From: an uncultured Gaiellaceae bacterium
GTDB lineage: Bacteria; Actinomycetota; Thermoleophilia; Gaiellales; Gaiellaceae
Direction of reading: 5' to 3'
Length of the DNA: 6,128 nucleotides
NCBI GenBank assembly: GCA_955652075.1
Contig: CATPAS010000309.1
Coordinates: 1-6,128 of the forward strand
Positions 5,760 to 6,128 of the stretch are shown here, one piece after another. The position numbers and the translations under genes were made by a program. Numbering within the stretch: the stretch's first letter is position 1; the number at the start of each line of letters is the position of its first letter. The notes beneath the pieces are model-generated. The model was not told the origin of the DNA, ran no database searches, and saw only the letters and a list, made by a program, of their open reading frames with translations.

Positions 5760-6083
5760 CTACGAGCGGCGGTTTCTCAGGTGCTTGCGCAACGCTGCAA
5801 GTCGCTCGTCCCAGTCGGCGCCCACTCCGGCCATCCAGTCCATGGCGACGCCCAGCGGCCCCGGCGTCAGCTCGTAGAGCGTCTCGCGTCCCTCGCGCCG
5901 GCTCTCGACGAGCCCTGCTTCATTCAGCGCGGCCAGATGCTTCGCGACAGCCTGCCGGGTCACCGGCAGCTCGGCGGCGAGCTCGGTGGCCGTCGCAGTC
6001 TCGCGCGACGCGAGCGCCTCGAGCACGTAGCGGCGGTTGGGATCGGCGAGCGCGTCGAAGACGCGCCCCGTCGCGTCGCTCAC
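5760..6083 (-). CDS. ArsR-type winged-helix transcriptional regulator, no metal-site cysteines
   Basis: This 107-residue DNA-binding protein has the ArsR/SmtB-like winged helix. FDALADPNRRYVLEAL (9-24) is the usual helix 1-2 segment, TELAAEL (33-39) with VTRQAVAKHLAAL (41-53) forms the helix-turn-helix, and LVESRREGRETLYEL (58-72) is the wing. A Trp-containing C-terminal helix follows (DWMAGV, DWDERL). There is no cysteine anywhere and the helix-3 metal motif (ELCVCDL in SmtB/ArsR relatives) is replaced by TELAAEL, so metal sensing is unlikely. It resembles the ArsR-like regulators often found beside SRPBCC/AHSA1 proteins (recalled context). The start chosen is GTG at 6083. The frame stays open to the right edge but shows no ATG or GTG in the 45 bases seen there. 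The aldo/keto reductase follows 9 bp downstream. The ligand is unknown. Confidence 0.88.
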   Translation of the reverse strand: MSDATGRVFDALADPNRRYVLEALASRETATATELAAELPVTRQAVAKHLAALNEAGLVESRREGRETLYELTPGPLGVAMDWMAGVGADWDERLAALRKHLRNRRS

Positions 6084-6128
6084 ACGCGGGTCAGAGCGAG
6101 CGCGCGGAGCTCGAGTGCCGTGGAGAAC
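6080..6128 (-). CDS. Possible 3' end of an upstream gene (last 15 codons only)
   Basis: One minus-strand frame is open from the right edge to TGA at 6082-6080, reading FSTALELRALALTRV at its end. Its stop overlaps the regulator's GTG start as GTGA, the junction type used elsewhere in the window. Fifteen codons are too few to identify a family, and an open frame of this length is common by chance at this GC. A second minus-strand frame is also open to the edge, ending at a TGA in 6091-6093, so this call is tentative. Confidence 0.2.
   Translation of the reverse strand, partial: FSTALELRALALTRV

Noticed and set aside
1..6128. Search for a CRISPR array, tRNA or rRNA gene, insertion sequence, att site or phage/defence genes.
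   Set aside because: No spaced direct repeats, terminal inverted repeats, transposase-like proteins or RNA gene features are visible; nearly every base lies in an ordinary chromosomal gene.

Overview
The window is very GC-rich and gene-dense. It carries a compact set of coenzyme F420 biosynthesis genes written as a tightly overlapping operon. High GC, frequent GTG starts, a bacterial PolX-like protein beside F420 genes, and a separate CofE ligase rather than the mycobacterial FbiB fusion suggest a deep-branching actinobacterium, perhaps Thermoleophilia (Solirubrobacterales or Gaiellales). That placement is inference from gene content and style only; an F420-making Chloroflexota relative is not excluded.

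Layout: (1) 1-1260, minus strand, the N-terminal 420 codons of a PolX/PHP-family protein whose C-terminus runs off the left edge. (2) An 18-bp divergent intergenic region. (3) 1279-4155, plus strand, cofC, cofD, an F420-dependent NADP reductase (fno/npdG) and cofE, with each of the three junctions a 4-bp overlap of the form NTGA. (4) About 34 bp later on the same strand, pdxH, making pyridoxal 5'-phosphate. (5) After a convergent gap of only 16 bp, a minus-strand pair transcribed from the right: an ArsR-type small HTH regulator followed 9 bp later by an aldo/keto reductase.

How the genes work together: CofC activates a three-carbon phosphoacid with GTP, CofD joins it to the deazaflavin Fo, and CofE adds the glutamate tail, giving F420. 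Fno then exchanges hydride between F420 and NADP(H). Fo synthase (cofG/cofH or fbiC) is not in the window, and neither is the nitroreductase-type domain that reduces dehydro-F420 in mycobacteria. The ArsR-like regulator probably controls its own transcript including the aldo/keto reductase.

I do not see a clearly new system. The most notable points are the PolX homologue, whose polymerase active site looks dead while its PHP nuclease site looks intact, and cofE, whose only plausible start codon is CTG in a CTGA overlap with fno. There are no RNA genes, CRISPR arrays, mobile elements or gene-free stretches above 300 bases.
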